Source of the DNA: Rhodocyclaceae bacterium
Lineage (GTDB): Bacteria; Pseudomonadota; Gammaproteobacteria; Burkholderiales; Rhodocyclaceae
Assembly: GCA_023383815.1 (NCBI GenBank)
Contig: JAHDYG010000003.1
Coordinates: 180,187-244,186, forward strand
Length of the DNA: 64,000 nucleotides
Direction: 5' to 3'
Part shown: positions 1 through 7,841 of the stretch, piece after piece
Numbering within the stretch: position 1 is the first letter of the stretch
How the letters are laid out: each line of letters opens with the position of its first letter
The notes under the pieces: generated by a model
The model's input: the letters and a program-made list of their open reading frames with translations, nothing else
Databases searched by the model: none
What the model was told of the DNA's origin: nothing
Program-made: the position numbers and the translations under genes

Positions 1-2217
1 ATCGCCGGCAACTTCATCTCCGTACTGCTCGGAGTGCTGGCCTTCCTGCTCGCCCAGGCCCGCCGTGGCGCGCTCGACCGCGAGCATGCAACGGCAGATG
101 CACTCGCGCAAAGCGAGGAACGCTGGCGCTTCGCACTCGAGGGCGCCGGCAGCGGTGTCTGGGACTGGGACACCGCGAGGGACATCGTCTTCTACTCGTC
201 GCGCTGGCATGCGTTGTTCGGGCTCACACCGGTGGACGAAGCGGCACGGCTCGATGAATGGCTCGGGCGGGTCCATCCGGAGCATCTTGCATCGGTTCTG
301 GCCCATCTGGACGAATGCCGCAAGCACGGGACCACCCCCGAGATCGAGTTCCGCATGCGTCATGCGGATGGACGCTGGCGCTGGATCCTCGGCCGCACCT
401 TGCGGGTCGCGACTGACGACGAAGGTTCCGCCCGGCTCGTCGGAACCCACACCGACATCAGTGCGCGCAAGGCCACCGAGGAGGCTCTGCGCATCGCAGC
501 CACCGCCTTCGAGACCCATGAGGCGACGGTGATCACCGATGCCGCGGGGGTGATCCTCCAGGTCAATCGCGCGTTCTCGGAGACCACCGGCTACAGCCCC
601 GCCGAAGCCATCGGCCAGACCGCGCGCCTGCTCAAGTCCGGCCGTCACGACGAATCCTTCTATTGCGCGATGTGGGAAGAGCTGCTGCGCACCGGATCCT
701 GGCGCGGCGAGATCTGGGATCGGCGCAAGAACGGTGAGGTCTATCCGACCTGGCTCACGATCACCGCGGTGCGCAACGACGAAGGGCAGGTCACGCACTA
801 CGTCGGTGCCCATACCGACATCTCGCAGCGCAAGGCCGCCGAGGACGAGATCAAGCTGCTCGCCTTCTACGATCCGCTGACCCGCCTGCCGAACCGGCGG
901 CTGCTGCTCGACCGCCTCCACCACGCCCTCGCCAGCAGCGCGCGCAACGGGCAGTATGGCGCGCTGCTGCTGATCGACCTCGACAACTTCAAGACGATCA
1001 ACGACACACTCGGCCACGACAAGGGCGACCTGCTGTTGCGCCAGGTCGGCGAGCGCCTGTCGGCCTGCGTGCGCGATGGCGACACCGTCGCCCGCCCCGG
1101 CGGCGACGAGTTCGTGGTCATGCTCGAGGATCTGGGCGAGGGCGCAAACGAGGCTGCGGCACGCTGCGAATCGGTCGGGCAGAAGATCCTCGGCGTACTC
1201 AACGAGCCCTACCGGCTCAACGGCGGCGAGCAGCACAGCACCCCGAGCATCGGCATCACGCTCTTCTGCGGACAGCGCGAGGGCGTTGACGAGCTGTTGC
1301 GCCACGCCGATCTGGCGATGTACGAAGCGAAGGCCGCAGGACGCAACACCGTGCGCTTTTACGATCCGGACATGCAGGCCCAGGTTTCCGCCCGCGCCGG
1401 GCTGGAGGCCGACCTGCGCGCCGCGCTGCGCGAAGGCCAGTTCGTGCTGCACTTCCAGCCTCAGGTCGAATGCGGCCGGATCGTCGGCGCCGAAGCACTG
1501 ATCCGGTGGCAGAACCCGCAGCGCGGCTTCGTGTCGCCCGCCGAGTTCATTCCGCTCGCGGAGGATACCGGGCTCATCGTGCCGCTCGGCAGGTGGGTGC
1601 TCGACACGGCGTGCGCGCGGCTCGCGGCCTGGGCGGCCGATCCGGCCCTTGCCGCCCTCACGCTTGCGATCAACGTCAGCCCGCAGCAGTTCCGCCAGGC
1701 CGATTTCGTCGAGCAGGTGCGCTCCGCGCTCACCGCCAGCGGCGCCGATCCGCGGCGGCTGAAGCTCGAACTGACCGAGCGCCTGCTCCTCGGAGACGTC
1801 GAAGGCGTGATTGGCCGGATGACCGAGCTGCAGGCCAACGGAATCCGTTTCTCGCTCGATGATTTCGGCACGGGCTACTCGTCGCTCGCCTACCTCAAGC
1901 GGCTGCCGCTCGACCAGTTGAAGATCGACCAGTCCTTCGTGCGCGACGTGCTCACCGACCCGAACGATGCGGCGATCGCACGCACGATCGTTGCGCTCGG
2001 AGCCAGTCTCGGGCTGGGCGTCATTGCCGAGGGCGTCGAAACCGAGGCACAACGCGAATTCCTCGCAGCCGAGCAATGCGAGGCATGGCAGGGCTACCTG
2101 TGCAGCCGGCCGATCCCGGCCGAGGCGTTCGCGCCCTTCGTCGCGCGATGGAACGCCAGCCAGTCGCCTGCCGGATCGCCGCCACGGCCGTCGGCCGGAC
2201 CCGCTACGGCGGTTTGA
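1..2217 (+). CDS. PAS-PAS-GGDEF-EAL cyclic-di-GMP enzyme (5' end outside window)
   Basis: Membrane-anchored protein that makes and/or degrades cyclic di-GMP. The frame is open from base 1, and the first residues (IAGNFISVLLGVLAFLLAQ) read as the end of a transmembrane helix, so the true start lies upstream. In the visible part, two PAS domains (about residues 35-155 and 160-280) precede GGDEF (about 285-445) and EAL (about 450-710). The GGDEF motif is exact, with an RxxD inhibitory site (RDGD) five residues before it. In EAL, the motifs EALIRW, NVSPQQF, LELTE, DDFGTGYSSL, KIDQSF and AEGVET are all present, so neither domain is visibly dead. Which activity dominates cannot be read from sequence. 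The signal sensed by the PAS domains is unknown. Confidence 0.93.
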   Translation: MAGNFISVLLGVLAFLLAQARRGALDREHATADALAQSEERWRFALEGAGSGVWDWDTARDIVFYSSRWHALFGLTPVDEAARLDEWLGRVHPEHLASVLAHLDECRKHGTTPEIEFRMRHADGRWRWILGRTLRVATDDEGSARLVGTHTDISARKATEEALRIAATAFETHEATVITDAAGVILQVNRAFSETTGYSPAEAIGQTARLLKSGRHDESFYCAMWEELLRTGSWRGEIWDRRKNGEVYPTWLTITAVRNDEGQVTHYVGAHTDISQRKAAEDEIKLLAFYDPLTRLPNRRLLLDRLHHALASSARNGQYGALLLIDLDNFKTINDTLGHDKGDLLLRQVGERLSACVRDGDTVARPGGDEFVVMLEDLGEGANEAAARCESVGQKILGVLNEPYRLNGGEQHSTPSIGITLFCGQREGVDELLRHADLAMYEAKAAGRNTVRFYDPDMQAQVSARAGLEADLRAALREGQFVLHFQPQVECGRIVGAEALIRWQNPQRGFVSPAEFIPLAEDTGLIVPLGRWVLDTACARLAAWAADPALAALTLAINVSPQQFRQADFVEQVRSALTASGADPRRLKLELTERLLLGDVEGVIGRMTELQANGIRFSLDDFGTGYSSLAYLKRLPLDQLKIDQSFVRDVLTDPNDAAIARTIVALGASLGLGVIAEGVETEAQREFLAAEQCEAWQGYLCSRPIPAEAFAPFVARWNASQSPAGSPPRPSAGPATAV

Positions 2218-2348
2218 GCTAGAATCGAAGCAGGCCGGATTCCCTCCGCCACGTGCAGGACACGGACCCCTCCAGAAGGGCCGGCGAGCACCGCGGAGGC
2301 CGGACATTGCGAGTCACCGTGACCGTCATTCCTGGGAGGGAACCGAAC

Positions 2349-2480
2349 ATGACCGACACGTTTCTCGTCGACGCGGCGCGCATTCTCGATGCGACCCCCG
2401 TGCCGACCTTCGAACGCTACCTGACTCTCGACGCGACCACCGGCACGCCGGGTCCGGCAGTCCGCGTCCCGCAGCGCTAG
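2349..2480 (+). CDS. Small hypothetical protein, 43 aa
   Basis: Short open frame that I do not recognise. In its favour: a GGGAGGG ribosome binding site 8 bases before the ATG, third-position GC typical of its neighbours, and a position between two co-directional genes, ending 14 bases before the start of the next. The product is acidic to neutral with no membrane segment or signal peptide. It could be a real small protein or a leader peptide for the downstream Pat-like gene. Composition and the ribosome binding site are the only evidence. Confidence 0.45.
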   Translation: MTDTFLVDAARILDATPVPTFERYLTLDATTGTPGPAVRVPQR

Positions 2481-2494
2481 AGGCGGGCGCCCCC

Positions 2495-4969
2495 ATGCGC
2501 ATCGCCCACACCCCGCTCGCCGCGCTCGCCGAGCCGGCCGCGATCGCCCTGTTCGGCGCCAGCCCCGATCCGGATTCACTCGGCAACGGTCTGCTGCGCA
2601 ACCTCGCCGAGGGCGGATTCGACGGCACGCTGCACCTGATTTCCGATCGCCACACGCGGATCGGGGATCGCGAATGCCATCGTTCGCTCGATACAGTTCC
2701 AGGACAGATTCCGCTGGCACTGGTGGCAACCCCTGCTGCAAGCGTCCCCGAACTCCTGGAGGCCTGCGAAGCACGCGGCGTGCTCGTCGCAGTGATCTAC
2801 TGCGCGGGGCTGCGCCCCGAATCGGCCCCCGAGGCGGCGGCGCGCCTTGCCGCCATCGTGGCGCGTGGCAGGCTGCGGCTCTTCGGGCCGCGCGCGTTCG
2901 GCTGCATCCTTCCGCACGCAGCCCTCAACCTGACCCCGATCGCGCGACCGGTCCCAGCCGGTAATCTCGCGCTGGTCGCGCAATCGACGGCACTGTGCGC
3001 GCACGTGCTCGACTGGAACCTCAACGACGAGTTCGGATTCTCGGCCGTGTTTGCACCGGGCGAAACCATCGATCTCGATCTGCCGGAGATCCTCGATCAC
3101 CTCGCGCGCGACCCGAAGACCGAAAGCATCCTGCTGTACCTCGAAACGCTGCGCGATGCACGCCGCTTCCTGAGCGCAGCCCGCGCCGCCGCGAGTGTCA
3201 AGCCGGTGATCGCGCTGAGGGCCGGACGCGGTGCGGCCGCAAGGCAGATCGCCGAGCGCCACGGCGGTGTCGCCGCTGGCCGCGACGATGCCTTCGACGC
3301 CGCACTGCGGCGGGTCGGGGTGCTGCGCGTGAGCACCATCGGAGAACTGTTCTCGGCCGCCCGTGCGCTGACGACGCCCCGCAAGCCTCAGGGCAATCGC
3401 CTCGCCATCGTCTGCAACGGCCTCGGACCGGCCGTCATCGCAGCAGACCAGGCCGAGGTGTGTGCCATCGCACTCGCAGAACCCGGCACTGCAACGCTCG
3501 AACGGCTCCAAGGCATCGAGCCACGGACCACGGCTCGGAACCCGGCGTCCGCGAATCCCGTCGACCTGCTCTTTGACGCGACGCCCCGGCAGTATTCCGA
3601 AGCGATCGCCACCGCACTCGACGATCCGGGCACCGATGGCGCGCTCGCCATCTTCGCCCCGACCACCTACGCTGACCCGCTCGCCGTGGCCCAGGCGCTG
3701 ATCGCCGTCACCGGGCAGGCGACCAAGCCGGTGCTTGCCTGCTGGCTCGGGGAGCGCGACGCCGGGCAGGCGCGGACGGCGCTCGCGCAGGCGCGTGTCC
3801 CGGTGTTCCGTACGCCCGAGAACGCCGTCACGGCATTCGCCTTCATGGCAACCTGGCGACGCAACCAGGCGCTGGTACTGGAGACACCGGCGGCCCTCGG
3901 CGAGTACTCGGCCGCCGAAGTCGGGACGGCCCGCTCGATCCTCGACGCGGCGCTTGCGCAAGGTCGCGAGACGCTGAGTCAGGACGAGGCGATGGCGGTT
4001 CTGGATGCCTTCCACATTCCGGCCGGCACCGCTCGCGCGGCCGGACCGACCGAACGGGAACTGTCGCTGTCGATCCGGCCCGATCCGACTTTCGGCCCGG
4101 TCCTGACCTTGTCCGAAGCCGGTCTCGCGCCCTACATCTACGACGCCCGCTCGGTTGCACTGCCCCCGTTGAACGCCCGCCTGGTCGAGGAGATGCTCGA
4201 CGTCCCGCATGTCGCGCGCCTGCTGGGCCCGCTGCCAGGGCGTGCGGCGGTTGCCCGCGGACCGCTGGGAGAGGTGCTGTTGCGCCTGTCCGAGCTGGCC
4301 AGCGAGCTGCCCGGCGTGCGGGCGCTGGAGATCCGTACCCTGATCGCGGGATCCGAGCGCGCCCTCGCCACCGATGTCGCGATCACCATCCGGCCCTGCG
4401 AGGCGCCGCACGCACGCTACGGCCACATGGCGATCTTCCCGTGGCCGTCCACGCTCGTCGCAAGCTGGGCGCTGAAGGATGCCAGCCGCTGCACGATCCG
4501 GCCGATCCGCCCGGAAGACGCGGCGAACCTGCAGAACTTCGTGCGCGGGCTGTCGGAAGCGAGCAAGCGCTACCGCTACTTCTCCTCGCTGAGCGAGCTG
4601 TCGCGCCACGAGCTCGCGCGTGCGACCCGCATCGACTACGCACGCGAACTGACGCTGATCGCAACCCGCGAGACTGCCGACGGGCCAGAGATGATCGGCG
4701 AAGCGCACTACGCAACCCTGCCCGATGGAAGAACCTGCGAGTTTGCGGTCGTCATCGCCGACGCCCTCGCGGGCAAGGGCCTCGGATCGCGCCTCATGCG
4801 TTCGCTCATGCAGGCTGCGCGCGATCAGGGGCTCGAAACGATCCGCGGAGAAGTCATGGCCGACAACGAGCCCATGCTCGCGCTGATGGAATCGCTTGAT
4901 TTCATGGTCTACCTTACCGACGATGAATCCATGGTCGAAGTCTCGCGGACACTGGACGACTCGACCTGA
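2495..4969 (+). CDS. Pat-like NDP-forming acyl-CoA synthetase/GNAT protein with shortened ATP-grasp domain
   Basis: Paralogue of the gene at 22847-25534. Domain order is CoA-binding Rossmann domain (about 1-130), CoA-ligase domains (about 140-460), a reduced ATP-grasp part (about 480-650) and a C-terminal GNAT acetyltransferase (about 665-824). Aligned by eye with the other copy, about 70-75 residues are missing after FHIPAG. These would carry the first ATP-grasp lobe, including the VVMK and LHKAD segments. The phosphohistidine region reads RHGG rather than SHSG. Related full-length proteins acetylate acetyl-CoA synthetase lysines. This copy probably cannot bind ATP normally, so it may be a GNAT with a regulatory CoA-binding part, or a decaying gene, although its frame is intact. 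The ATG is preceded by GAGGCGGG. Confidence 0.85.
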   Translation: MRIAHTPLAALAEPAAIALFGASPDPDSLGNGLLRNLAEGGFDGTLHLISDRHTRIGDRECHRSLDTVPGQIPLALVATPAASVPELLEACEARGVLVAVIYCAGLRPESAPEAAARLAAIVARGRLRLFGPRAFGCILPHAALNLTPIARPVPAGNLALVAQSTALCAHVLDWNLNDEFGFSAVFAPGETIDLDLPEILDHLARDPKTESILLYLETLRDARRFLSAARAAASVKPVIALRAGRGAAARQIAERHGGVAAGRDDAFDAALRRVGVLRVSTIGELFSAARALTTPRKPQGNRLAIVCNGLGPAVIAADQAEVCAIALAEPGTATLERLQGIEPRTTARNPASANPVDLLFDATPRQYSEAIATALDDPGTDGALAIFAPTTYADPLAVAQALIAVTGQATKPVLACWLGERDAGQARTALAQARVPVFRTPENAVTAFAFMATWRRNQALVLETPAALGEYSAAEVGTARSILDAALAQGRETLSQDEAMAVLDAFHIPAGTARAAGPTERELSLSIRPDPTFGPVLTLSEAGLAPYIYDARSVALPPLNARLVEEMLDVPHVARLLGPLPGRAAVARGPLGEVLLRLSELASELPGVRALEIRTLIAGSERALATDVAITIRPCEAPHARYGHMAIFPWPSTLVASWALKDASRCTIRPIRPEDAANLQNFVRGLSEASKRYRYFSSLSELSRHELARATRIDYARELTLIATRETADGPEMIGEAHYATLPDGRTCEFAVVIADALAGKGLGSRLMRSLMQAARDQGLETIRGEVMADNEPMLALMESLDFMVYLTDDESMVEVSRTLDDST

Positions 4970-5094
4970 GGGCCAGTCCGGCGGTATCGCCAAGGCAGGC
5001 CTGGGGCGCAACAACAATGACAAGCGCAATCCGGAGCCACCGGGCGTCGGGGAGGATGGGCGGATGAAACTGAATATCCGGTTCCAGTACTCGG

Positions 5095-5376
5095 TCAGGC
5101 GGAGCGCTCCAGTCGGACCACAGCGCGGGAGCCGGTCGCTTCTGCGTAGCGGGCCAGAGTGCGCATGCTCGGCACGGTGCGTCCGCTCTCCAGTCGGGCG
5201 ATGGTCGATTGCGTTGTGTGCATGCGCTCGGCAAGTTCGGCTTGAGTGAGGCCGGCGCGGGTGCGTGCCGCAATGAGTTCGTGCGCAAGGGCGAATTCGG
5301 GCGCTTGGGCGTCGTACTCGGTGCGGACTTCAGGGTTCGCCAGAATGCGCGCTTTCAGTTCGGCAAGCTCAGTCAC
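5095..5376 (-). CDS. XRE-family HTH protein, HigA-like
   Basis: DNA-binding protein of 93 aa with a C-terminal Cro/CI-type helix-turn-helix (about residues 30-88, containing AGLTQAELAERM and STIARLESG). The start is GTG, 3 bases after the stop of the upstream antitoxin-like gene, so it is very likely the third gene of the toxin-antitoxin operon. This layout, with one RelE-type toxin and two HTH genes, is unusual because a second antitoxin-like gene has no toxin of its own here. It could be an additional repressor of the operon or the survivor of a second, deleted module. Confidence 0.8.
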   Translation of the reverse strand: MTELAELKARILANPEVRTEYDAQAPEFALAHELIAARTRAGLTQAELAERMHTTQSTIARLESGRTVPSMRTLARYAEATGSRAVVRLERSA

Positions 5377-5379
5377 TGG

Positions 5380-5670
5380 TCAGGCGCTCAGGGCTTCGAT
5401 GACTGCGGCGGGGTTGCGCTCGATGACGTTGAGCAGCACCAGCGCGGGGCCATGCGGCGTGCGGTCGCCTCGCTCCCAGTGGCGAAGGGTCGCCGTCGAG
5501 AACCCGAAGCGCGCGGCGAACTGCTCTTGCGTCATGCCTACCTTGGTGCGCAGAGCCTTCACGTCCACCGGACGCGGGCGATGAATGCGGGTGCCCGGTG
5601 GGGAATGCCCTTCGGCGTGCTCGATGGCCTCTTGCAGGCCACGCTTGATGCTCTCGAATGCTGTACTCAT
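5380..5670 (-). CDS. HTH antitoxin, NadS/HigA-2 type
   Basis: Antitoxin-like protein of 96 aa with an HTH in the C-terminal half (LRTKVGMTQEQFAARFGFS, then TLRHWERG), typical of the COG2944 antitoxins that pair with RelE/HigB-type toxins. The ATG overlaps the TGA of the toxin gene (ATGA), which indicates translational coupling. Toxin-first order is typical of HigBA-like modules. It is expected to neutralise the toxin and repress the operon. A longer open frame continues upstream, but it would run through the toxin gene, so the overlapping ATG is preferred. Confidence 0.85.
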   Translation of the reverse strand: MSTAFESIKRGLQEAIEHAEGHSPPGTRIHRPRPVDVKALRTKVGMTQEQFAARFGFSTATLRHWERGDRTPHGPALVLLNVIERNPAAVIEALSA

Positions 5671-6008
5671 GTCCGTCTTTTCCTCCATGCCCTGACAAGT
5701 AGGTCGGTCAGGTCGGCAAGTTCGTTTCGTTCGGCCTTGGTCAGGTTGGCACGGTCGCCCTTGGCGAAGAGCGTCAGCAGGTACAGCGGCATGTCCTCGC
5801 CATGGAAGTAGTAGATGACCCGAACGCCTCCGCTCTTGCCTTGTCCACCGCGCCGCCATCGCAATTTGCGCACACCACCGGTGCCCTCCATCACGTCGCC
5901 GTCTTTCGGATGCGCGGCGAGATAGCGGATGATGTCCTGTCGTTCGTCCGCGCTCATGAGCTTGTCGGCGGCGCGGATGTACTCAGGTAGTTCTGCGATG
6001 GTTTGCAT
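5667..6008 (-). CDS. RelE/HigB-type toxin
   Basis: Toxin of 113 aa of the RelE/ParE superfamily (COG4737-like). Supporting segments are the central GVRKLRWRRGG and VRVIYYFHGEDMPLYLLTLFAKG, followed by the charged helix KAERNEL, which is the usual conserved end of these proteins. Family members are ribosome-dependent mRNA interferases. It is the first gene of a three-gene operon with two HTH genes. The ATG at 6008 has no Shine-Dalgarno sequence. A TACACT hexamer ends 6 bases before it, so the mRNA may be leaderless. An in-frame TTG six codons upstream is an alternative start. Confidence 0.85.
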   Translation of the reverse strand: MQTIAELPEYIRAADKLMSADERQDIIRYLAAHPKDGDVMEGTGGVRKLRWRRGGQGKSGGVRVIYYFHGEDMPLYLLTLFAKGDRANLTKAERNELADLTDLLVRAWRKRRT

Positions 6009-6057
6009 GGTTAGAGTGTAATCCAATGGAACAGTTCGGCCTACTGCATGCCGTTGC

Positions 6058-6360
6058 TCAGGCGGCGCTGCCCTTCACCACTCGCAGCCCTTGCGCGTCT
6101 GTACTCTGCTGCTCCATGCCCACTTGTTCCAGAATCCAGCCTTCAATCTTGTTGCGCCACATGCGCAGCAGGTCGAACGTACGGCGTCGCGTTACCCCGA
6201 AATACCGGCCGGAGCGGATTGCGGCTTCGGTCTCGACCGCCCACCGCTTTGCGTCGGTCAGGCGGCGGAACGTGGCACTGTCGGGCGGGTGGCCCTTCAG
6301 CCGGATCGTCACGCGGTAGCTGGTGCCGCCCTTGCCCTCTCGCCTCTGGAAAGTTGCCAT
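6058..6360 (-). pseudogene. Tyrosine-recombinase (phage/island integrase) N-terminal fragment
   Basis: The first ~55 residues match the start of site-specific integrases: TSYRVTIRLKGHPP, then SATFRRLTDAKRWAVETEA and a GRY turn, which is the arm-type DNA-binding domain. The frame then changes character and stops at 100 aa. The core-binding and catalytic domains with the R-HxxR-Y residues are absent. The gene points away from tRNA-Leu, whose 3' end lies 150 bases upstream of its start. This is the classical position of an integrase next to its attachment site. I read it as the remnant left after internal deletion of an integrated element. Confidence 0.75.
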
Positions 6361-6510
6361 CTTCCGCGCCCCGGTGATGCCGTTGGCAACAATCTACCGC
6401 GGCACGGCACGGCCGGCAAGAAAACGCCCCTACTGTTCCAAAAGTGCTCCACAAAAAGCCACATGGAATATACACGCAAGCGAATGTTGCGCTAAGTCAT
6501 TGTTTTTTCG

Positions 6511-6595
6511 TGGTGCCCGGAAAGGGACTCGAACCCCCACGCCTCGCGGCGCCAGAACCTAAATCTGGTGCGTCTACCAATTCCGCCATCCGGGC
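6511..6595 (-). tRNA. tRNA-Leu (anticodon UAG)
   Basis: An 85-base class II tRNA read on the minus strand. The acceptor stem GCCCGGA pairs with TCCGGGC, followed by an encoded ACCA end. The D-loop has TTGGTAGACGC, the anticodon arm is CCAGA-TTTAGGT-TCTGG giving UAG (decodes CUA), a long variable arm is present, and the T-arm carries GGTTCGAGTCC. The 3' half is a common integration target, and an integrase fragment lies directly downstream. Confidence 0.97.
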
Positions 6596-6644
6596 ACTTC
6601 GGGTGTTGCGTTCGGTGCGTCGCGCTCCGGCAGCGACCGGCCGC

Positions 6645-6677
6645 AAAAAGCCTCGAAACTCCGCCCTTGCGGCGGAG
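6645..6677 (-). terminator. Rho-independent terminator downstream of the Att-type operon
   Basis: On the minus strand CTCCGCC-GCAAG-GGCGGAG forms a 7-bp GC stem, followed by TTTCGAGGCTTTTT. It lies 19 bases after the stop of the AttH-like gene and before tRNA-Leu, so it should end that operon. A perfect TATAAT (minus strand, 6684-6689) lies just upstream. If it is the tRNA promoter, its transcript would start at the hairpin. No good -35 is seen for it. Confidence 0.7.
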
Positions 6678-6695
6678 CGGCGAATTATACACAGA

Positions 6696-7841
6696 TCACA
6701 TGCGCAACCGGTCCGCGTAGCCGGTCATCTCCAGATAGCCTTGCCCGACCTCGCGTCCGTGTTCGAAGAGCCGCACAGCGCCTTCCCAGTACACCGCCCC
6801 GGTCGAGCCGCGGCTGTCGAGTTCCTGGTCATCCATCAGTGCCCGTAGTTCGAATTGCCTGCCGGCAATTTCGAGCTGCCAGGCGATGGGGTACTCGGCC
6901 CCGGTCCGCGCCGAGCGCCAGTGCCGGGCGGGTTGGAAGCGCACTTCTTCGGGTGTGAGGATACGGGCTTCCCCGGTCTCAACGCCGAGCGTTCCACCGG
7001 CCCACAGCGCTTGTCCCGCCGCATCACGCATGCGAAAGGCCATCAGCGCGCCACCGTCGTGCAGGTTGATGCCGATCCAGTCCCAGCCCTGCGCACCGGC
7101 GGGCATCAGCTCGCTCGACCATTCGTGATCGAGCCAGGCGTGGCCGCGCACGGCGCGGCGGGTGCCGCGAAGTTCGATCTCGCCCGTCACGGCCAGTTGC
7201 GGGCGGCTATAGTAGTAGCTTGCGTTGACCGGATCCGGGGCCTTCTGGCTGTATCCCGCCCGGCCGTTCAGGATCGGCGCCGAATGCGCGGCGAGTTCGA
7301 GATCGAACGCGAAGGCATCGGCGCGTACGCGCGTGCGGTAGCGATCCGTCCCATCCGCCCCTCCGGTTTCGAGCTTCAGCGTCCAGTCGTCGATCCGGGC
7401 GTCCGTCCGACCCGTGCCGGCGCCGGCAAGCGGCTCGAGCGCGCGCGCCGAGCGCTCGGCGTGGAGGAGCCGCCCTTCGGCGGGATCCGCGAGCGCGGCA
7501 TGGGCGAGGATCAACTGGCGCGGGGCGAAGCGGCTCGGATTGTCCTCACCGATCCCGGTCCGCACGCGAAAGAAGGTGACCTGGAAACCGCGTTCGCCCC
7601 CTTCGTCATCAGCCAGCCAGCCGGTCGCGTACCACCACTCGGTGCGAAAATCGGGATGTGCCCCGGTGTCGGCTGGAAACGCCAGCGCCCGCCCCTCGAC
7701 GACGGGCGGAAAGATCGCCCCGGCGCCCGCCTGCGTTCCCTGCGCGCGGGCGTTCGCCGTATCGCCGAGCGGAGCACAGCACCACAGCGCGAGCGTCACG
7801 ATTCGAAGCACACCCGGCCATCGGCTGCCGTATCCGCGCAT
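6696..7841 (-). CDS. AttH/CrtC-like lipocalin-fold exported protein
   Basis: Protein of 381 aa with an N-terminal signal peptide (hydrophobic segment VLRIVTLALWCCAPLG). The body is of the AttH/carotenoid 1,2-hydratase family: FRTEWWYATGWL near residue 70, then GRAGYSQK, ASYYYSRPQL, GHAWLDHEWSS and GWDWIGINL. These are the conserved motifs of the two lipocalin-like barrels. Its ATG overlaps the stop of the permease gene (ATGA). In Att-type operons (AttE ATPase, AttF/G permeases, AttH) the AttH partner is an exported accessory protein whose substrate is unknown. No carotenoid genes are nearby, so a hydratase role is unlikely. Confidence 0.85.
   Translation of the reverse strand: MRGYGSRWPGVLRIVTLALWCCAPLGDTANARAQGTQAGAGAIFPPVVEGRALAFPADTGAHPDFRTEWWYATGWLADDEGGERGFQVTFFRVRTGIGEDNPSRFAPRQLILAHAALADPAEGRLLHAERSARALEPLAGAGTGRTDARIDDWTLKLETGGADGTDRYRTRVRADAFAFDLELAAHSAPILNGRAGYSQKAPDPVNASYYYSRPQLAVTGEIELRGTRRAVRGHAWLDHEWSSELMPAGAQGWDWIGINLHDGGALMAFRMRDAAGQALWAGGTLGVETGEARILTPEEVRFQPARHWRSARTGAEYPIAWQLEIAGRQFELRALMDDQELDSRGSTGAVYWEGAVRLFEHGREVGQGYLEMTGYADRLRM

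Noticed and set aside
6684..6689. TATAAT as a confident tRNA-Leu promoter
   Set aside because: The -10 is perfect, but no -35 or extended -10 fits, and a terminator-like hairpin lies between it and the tRNA.
6696..7841. Carotenoid 1,2-hydratase for pigment synthesis
   Set aside because: The fold matches, but the gene is coupled to an ABC transporter and there are no carotenoid genes nearby. The hpn genes next door make squalene, not carotenoids.
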